The position numbers were made by a program, and so were the translations under genes. The notes below the pieces were generated by a model. That model searched no databases. It was given only the letters and a program-made list of their open reading frames with translations, and was not told the DNA's origin. From Moryella indoligenes (lineage in GTDB: Bacteria > Bacillota > Clostridia > Lachnospirales > Lachnospiraceae), in NCBI RefSeq assembly GCF_030812885.1, contig NZ_JAUSTO010000006.1, forward strand, positions 90,372 to 154,371: 64,000 nucleotides of DNA, given 5' to 3'. Below are positions 60,223 to 64,000 of the stretch, one piece after another (the first letter of the stretch is position 1; each line of letters opens with the position of its first letter).

Positions 60223-61602
60223 ATGGCTGAAGAGAAGATAAATGAGATTGAGGAGGAGGAGGAGAGAAACGAGGCTCTGCTGGCCCTGGTGCATGAGAGT
60301 AAGTTTCGTACCCTCCGTCAGGAACTCTCCGAGATGAACGAAGTCGATGTCGCCACCTTCATCGAGGAGCTGGATCCGGAGAAGACCGTCGTCGTGTTCC
60401 GCCTGCTTCCGAAGGAGCTTGCGTCAGAGGTCTTTGCCTGCCTGGAGCTCGATAAACAGCAGCATATTGTCAGCAGTATCACAGATAAGGAGCTCACAAA
60501 CATCATCGAGGATCTCTCCGTGGATGATGCCGTTGATATGGTCGAGGAGCTTCCGGCAAATATTGTGAAGCGTGTGCTTCAGAATGCAACCCCTGAGACT
60601 CGCTCTCAAATCAATGAGTTTCTGAAGTATCCGGAGAATTCCGCGGGTTCTATTATGACGGCGGAATATATTGGCCTCCGCAAGATGATGACCATAGAGG
60701 AGGCATTCAGTTACATCCGCCGTCACGGCGTGGACAAGGAGACCATCTACACCTGCTACGTCATGGACAATAAGCGAACGCTCGAGGGCGTGGTGACCGT
60801 CAAAGATCTGCTCATGAATCCCTATGAGACCCTGATCGAGGACGTCATGGACACACATGTCATTAAGGCGCAGACCACGGAAGACAGAGAGGATGTTGTA
60901 GATCTCTTCAATAAGTACGGTCTGAGTTCACTTCCTGTAGTGGACAAGGAGAACCGTCTGGTCGGTATCGTCACCTTTGACGATGCGATCGATGTCATGG
61001 AAGAAGAGGCCACAGAGGACTTCGAGAAGATGGCTGCTATCACGCCGTCCGAGAAGCCCTATCTGAAGACAGGTGTCATTGATATGGCAAAGCACCGTAT
61101 ACCCTGGCTGCTTATTCTCATGATCAGCGCTACCCTGACGGGAGGAATACTTGCAAAGTATGAGGCAGCCTTCGCTGTACTGCCCGTACTTGTAACCTTT
61201 GTTCCTCAGCTCATGGATACAGGAGGAAATGCAGGCAGTCAGGCCAGCACCATGATTATCCGAGGTATGGCAGTCGGCGATATTGAACTGCGCGATGTAC
61301 TGAAGGTGCTCTGGAAGGAGCTGCGCGTGGGACTGCTCTGCGGACTGGTGCTCGCAGTCGTAAACTTTGTGCGGATCCTCCTCTTTTTCCCGGGGCAGCA
61401 GCTCGTGGGAATTGTTGTAGTACTCAGTATGTGCCTCACTGTGATCGTGGCGAAGATGATCGGCTGTCTGCTTCCCATGGCCGCTCAGCGCGTCGGGATC
61501 GATCCGGCTATCATGGCATCGCCCCTCATCACCACTCTGGTAGATGCTGTGAGCCTTACCCTGTACTTCGAGTTTGCGACAAAGTTTCTGCACATCGCCT
61601 GA
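60223..61602 (+). CDS. mgtE: Magnesium transporter MgtE
   Basis: A 459-residue Mg2+ channel/transporter. Order: MgtE N-domain (FIEELDPEKTVVVFRLLPKE), two CBS domains (about residues 140-260: GVVTVKDLLMNPYETLIEDVM and PVVDKENRLVGIVTFDDAIDVM), and five C-terminal membrane helices with PQLMDTGGNAGSQASTMIIRG, the pore signature. The cytoplasmic N and CBS domains close the pore at high Mg2+. GGAGAGG precedes ATG 60223. Control appears to be at the protein level: only about 40 bases separate it from the pnp terminator, with no room for an Mg2+ riboswitch. Confidence 0.97.
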   Translation: MAEEKINEIEEEEERNEALLALVHESKFRTLRQELSEMNEVDVATFIEELDPEKTVVVFRLLPKELASEVFACLELDKQQHIVSSITDKELTNIIEDLSVDDAVDMVEELPANIVKRVLQNATPETRSQINEFLKYPENSAGSIMTAEYIGLRKMMTIEEAFSYIRRHGVDKETIYTCYVMDNKRTLEGVVTVKDLLMNPYETLIEDVMDTHVIKAQTTEDREDVVDLFNKYGLSSLPVVDKENRLVGIVTFDDAIDVMEEEATEDFEKMAAITPSEKPYLKTGVIDMAKHRIPWLLILMISATLTGGILAKYEAAFAVLPVLVTFVPQLMDTGGNAGSQASTMIIRGMAVGDIELRDVLKVLWKELRVGLLCGLVLAVVNFVRILLFFPGQQLVGIVVVLSMCLTVIVAKMIGCLLPMAAQRVGIDPAIMASPLITTLVDAVSLTLYFEFATKFLHIA

Positions 61603-61635
61603 GCCGGTATATTTGCTGCGCTCAGAGTTTCGGGC

Positions 61636-61664
61636 TTTACATCCAGATAAAAATGTTGTAATAT
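61636..61664 (+). promoter_or_regulatory. Promoter of the thrS T-box leader
   Basis: TTTACA (61636-61641), 17-bp spacer, TAATAT (61659-61664), with transcription expected near 61671. Confidence 0.6.
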
Positions 61665-61670
61665 TTCTTA

Positions 61671-61911
61671 AGTCAAATCGTTGAAGAGAAGAGTAAGCTG
61701 CAAGTACAGTCAGAGAGGGGCGCCGGCGCAGGCCGTTCTGCAAGTGCCTTCTGTGTGAACAGCTGAAGACCAGCTCTGAGAGGCCCCAATCCGGCCCGGT
61801 GATGCCGTTATCATCAGAATGAAGCGATCTGAAGTTCGTACTTCAGATAAACAGGGTGGAACCGCGCATATGCGTCCCTGCATTGTCAACAGACAGTGCA
61901 GGGACTTTTTC
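61671..61911 (+). promoter_or_regulatory. T-box riboswitch leader of thrS (likely Thr, specifier ACC)
   Basis: The conserved T-box sequence AGGGTGGAACCGCG lies at 61853-61866, just before the terminator stem GTCCCTGCA/TGCAGGGAC (61874-61882 with 61897-61905) and five T residues. A long Stem I region occupies about 61690-61790. ACC at 61769-61771, in the context GAAGACCAGC on its 3' side, is the best candidate specifier (threonine), agreeing with the downstream gene. Uncharged tRNA-Thr would stabilise the antiterminator and allow thrS transcription. The specifier assignment is by eye. Confidence 0.9.
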
Positions 61912-61992
61912 TATTTCTACCACCAAAAGTTTCGGCACTGGTACACGGCGCGCCGACCTGCGGACGCCAGCATGAACCAAGGAGGTATTTAA

Positions 61993-63894
61993 GTGGAAAG
62001 AGCAGAGTATCTGGAGGTTTACCGCCACTCCCTCGCGCATATACTGGCGAAGGCTGTGATCGAGATTTTTGGCAGAGAGAATGTACAGTACGCCATAGGG
62101 CCGCAGATTGCAGATGGTCTGTACTACGATTTTGTCCTGCCGAGAACTGTGAATCAGGATGATTTCAAGACGATCGAGAACAAGATGCGCGAGATCATCA
62201 AGCGCAGAGAGGACTGGAGCGTGAAGGAGCTCTCCCGCGCAGAGGCACTGGAGCTCTTTAAGGATCAGAAATTCAAGACCGAGCTTATTCAGGAGCTCCC
62301 CGAGAATGAGAGACTCACAGTCTACTACACTGGCGATGATTACGCAGACCTGTGTCGCGGACCGCACGTCCAGAACTCCCAGGAGCTCATGAGTGCGGCT
62401 TTTCAGATCAAGTCCGTCTCCGGCTCCTACTGGAGAGGTGATGAGAAGCGCGATCAGCTCCAAAGAATCTATGTCTATGCCTTCCCGAGCAAGGATGAGC
62501 TGAAACAGCATATCAAGCTCGTGCAGGAGGCCATGGAGCGCGATCACAAAAAAATAGGTCCGCAGCTGGATCTCTTTATGTTTGATGAGACTGCACCCGG
62601 CATGCCCTACTGGCTGCCGAGAGGCTGGAAGATGTATCAGGCGCTGCTGCAGTACTCCCGCGAGGTGCAGGAGGCACACGGCTATACTGAGATCTCCGCG
62701 CCGCTCATCAACAATAAGAAGCTCTGGCTCATCAGCGGTCATTGGGCGCACTATGTCAATAATATGTTTATGGTTCCGGGTGTTTCCGGATGGCTGAAGG
62801 CCGATGCGGAGATCCCAAATGTCATGGAGAATCTCCTCGAGCCAGATGCGGCGCCGGGCTGTGTGAAGATGCTCGCCGGCTCCGCCGTCTTTGACCGCGA
62901 GGCGATTGACACTATGGCTGCCAAACCCATGAACTGCCCGAATGCCATGATGACCTATAAGCGCAGCACACACTCCTATAAGGAGCTTCCGATCCGCTAC
63001 AGCGAGTATGATGTCCTGCATCGCAAGGAAAAGTCCGGACAGATGAACGGCCTGTTTCGCGTGCAGGAGTTCCGTCAGGATGACGACCATACCTTTGTGA
63101 TGGAGTCTCAGATAGAGGAGGAGATCGCTGATATTATTTCGATAGCGGATGAGATCTATGGAACCTTCGGTGTTACCTACCGCGCGGAACTCTCCACCCG
63201 TCCGGACGACTTCATGGGAGATATTGAGGTGTGGAATCGCGCAGAGGCCGCACTGAAGAAAATTCTGGACGACAAGTACGGTGAGGGCGGATACGAGGTT
63301 AATGAGGGAGACGGCGCCTTCTATGGCCCGAAGATTGATCTTCAGATCAAGGATGCGCTCGGCAGAGAATGGCAGTGCGGGACCGTACAGCTCGATTTCC
63401 AGCTCCCGCATAACTTCGGCCTGAGCTATATTGCCCAGGACGGAAGCAAGGAGATGCCGGTCGTCATTCACCGCGCTATTTACGGTTCCCTTGAGCGCTT
63501 CATCGGCATCATCATCGAGAACTTCAAGGGGGCGTTCCCGTTCTGGCTCTCTCCGATGCAGGTCGGCATCGTTCCGATTCGTATGGAGCACAATGCTTAC
63601 GCAGAGAAGGTGGAGAAGCTTCTTCAGAAGAACGGCATCCGCTGCGAGGCAGATTACAGCGACAGCAATATGAAAGAGAAGATCAAGAAATATAAGAATT
63701 ACAAGGATCCGTATATCATCGTGCTGGGTGACAGAGAGGCAGAGGAGAATACCGTCTCCATCAATGTCCGCGGCTCCAACAGGCAGATTCAGAACGTCCC
63801 CCTGGATGTCTTCCTGGATCTCTGCGAGAGCATGAACGAGGAGCACTCTCTGGAACTCATCAATGAGCTTCCGGCGGAGTACGGCGCAGAATAA
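61993..63894 (+). CDS. thrS: Threonyl-tRNA synthetase (TGS-less form)
   Basis: A 633-residue class II synthetase. It begins directly in the editing region (YRHSLAHILAKAVIEIFG, HxxxH) without the N-terminal TGS domain. DLCRGPHVQNSQEL supplies the rest of the editing site, followed by the catalytic core (GMPYWLPRGWKMYQALLQYS, KPMNCPNAMM, FRVQEFRQDDDHTFV) and the anticodon-binding domain (PFWLSPMQVGIVPI). A segment of about 40 residues before KPMNCPN (GVSGWLKADAEIPNVMENLL) is an insertion relative to E. coli ThrRS. Start GTG 61993 follows AAGGAGG. Controlled by the T-box upstream. Confidence 0.96.
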   Translation: MERAEYLEVYRHSLAHILAKAVIEIFGRENVQYAIGPQIADGLYYDFVLPRTVNQDDFKTIENKMREIIKRREDWSVKELSRAEALELFKDQKFKTELIQELPENERLTVYYTGDDYADLCRGPHVQNSQELMSAAFQIKSVSGSYWRGDEKRDQLQRIYVYAFPSKDELKQHIKLVQEAMERDHKKIGPQLDLFMFDETAPGMPYWLPRGWKMYQALLQYSREVQEAHGYTEISAPLINNKKLWLISGHWAHYVNNMFMVPGVSGWLKADAEIPNVMENLLEPDAAPGCVKMLAGSAVFDREAIDTMAAKPMNCPNAMMTYKRSTHSYKELPIRYSEYDVLHRKEKSGQMNGLFRVQEFRQDDDHTFVMESQIEEEIADIISIADEIYGTFGVTYRAELSTRPDDFMGDIEVWNRAEAALKKILDDKYGEGGYEVNEGDGAFYGPKIDLQIKDALGREWQCGTVQLDFQLPHNFGLSYIAQDGSKEMPVVIHRAIYGSLERFIGIIIENFKGAFPFWLSPMQVGIVPIRMEHNAYAEKVEKLLQKNGIRCEADYSDSNMKEKIKKYKNYKDPYIIVLGDREAEENTVSINVRGSNRQIQNVPLDVFLDLCESMNEEHSLELINELPAEYGAE

Positions 63895-64000
63895 AAATAA
63901 AATGCTTCTAGATTGCAAGATCAAGTAGGACAGTCTGAAATAATTCCTCCGGCGAACTGTAGTGAAAGGACTTTCGGGGGAGTTGATTGATCCAGTTCTG
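63895..64000. other. Downstream of thrS: nothing recognised
   Basis: The last 106 bases contain no complete gene, clear terminator or RNA feature that I can support. Confidence 0.5.

Overview
The window looks like a chromosomal segment of a Clostridia bacterium, most likely a moderately GC-rich Lachnospiraceae. The reasons are AGGAGG ribosome binding sites, SigA-type promoters (TTGACA/TATAAT, mostly 17-bp spacing), a T-box in front of thrS, the mcsA-mcsB-clpC-radA and rimP-nusA-rnpM-ylxQ-infB-rbfA gene orders, a sodium-pumping decarboxylase operon, and a secreted SH3/glucosaminidase protein with cadherin-like domains. I assigned the organism from gene content and order, not from a database search.

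Layout. 1-7.1 kb: end of a HerA-like ATPase (DUF853), a GNAT acetyltransferase, a structured non-coding RNA with its own promoter and terminator (6S RNA is the leading guess), an AI-2E-type permease, a SEC-C protein, a methyltransferase, the redox chaperone Hsp33, a DUF5662 protein and a cold-shock protein. 7.1-12.8 kb: a YprB-like exonuclease on the minus strand, then ruvA-ruvB-zapA and a U32/DUF3656 protein. 13-17 kb: Nudix hydrolase, a ThyX-like protein coupled to dihydrofolate reductase, and an NfnAB-like pair of flavoprotein oxidoreductases. 17-25 kb: ATP-type PEP carboxykinase, an orphan ilvN, and a five-gene biotin-dependent sodium-pump decarboxylase operon that carries two different carboxyltransferases. 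25-31.6 kb: accessory genes (DUF4300 lipoprotein, radical SAM, YbaK, MATE) and a clearly AT-richer island with an AraC/GyrI-type regulator. The island is followed by the first 89 codons of a restriction-modification methylase fused in frame to a low-molecular-weight tyrosine phosphatase. 31.6-35.6 kb: two cell-surface proteins. 35.7-41.9 kb: stress operon GntR-mcsA-mcsB-clpC-radA, where a GntR repressor sits in the place CtsR holds in Bacillus. 42-46.6 kb: tRNA-Trp, a secreted lysozyme-like protein, an HPr-like protein and a nuclease-helicase fusion. 46.6-64 kb: htpG behind a near-consensus CIRCE operator, the large transcription/translation operon rimP to ribF, rpsO, pnp, mgtE and T-box-controlled thrS.

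Working together. pckA, the decarboxylase operon and the NfnAB-like pair together suggest fermentative C4 (oxaloacetate) metabolism tied to sodium export and to ferredoxin/NAD(P)H balance. Protein-quality control is represented by hslO, htpG and the McsB-ClpC branch, each with a different apparent control element. Most of the rest is conserved housekeeping. I see no CRISPR array, no intact insertion sequence, no rRNA and no prophage. The least ordinary parts are the degenerate carboxyltransferase, the methylase remnant fused to a phosphatase, the GntR-headed Clp operon, the ThyX-like gene and a 29-codon ORF translationally linked to infB.
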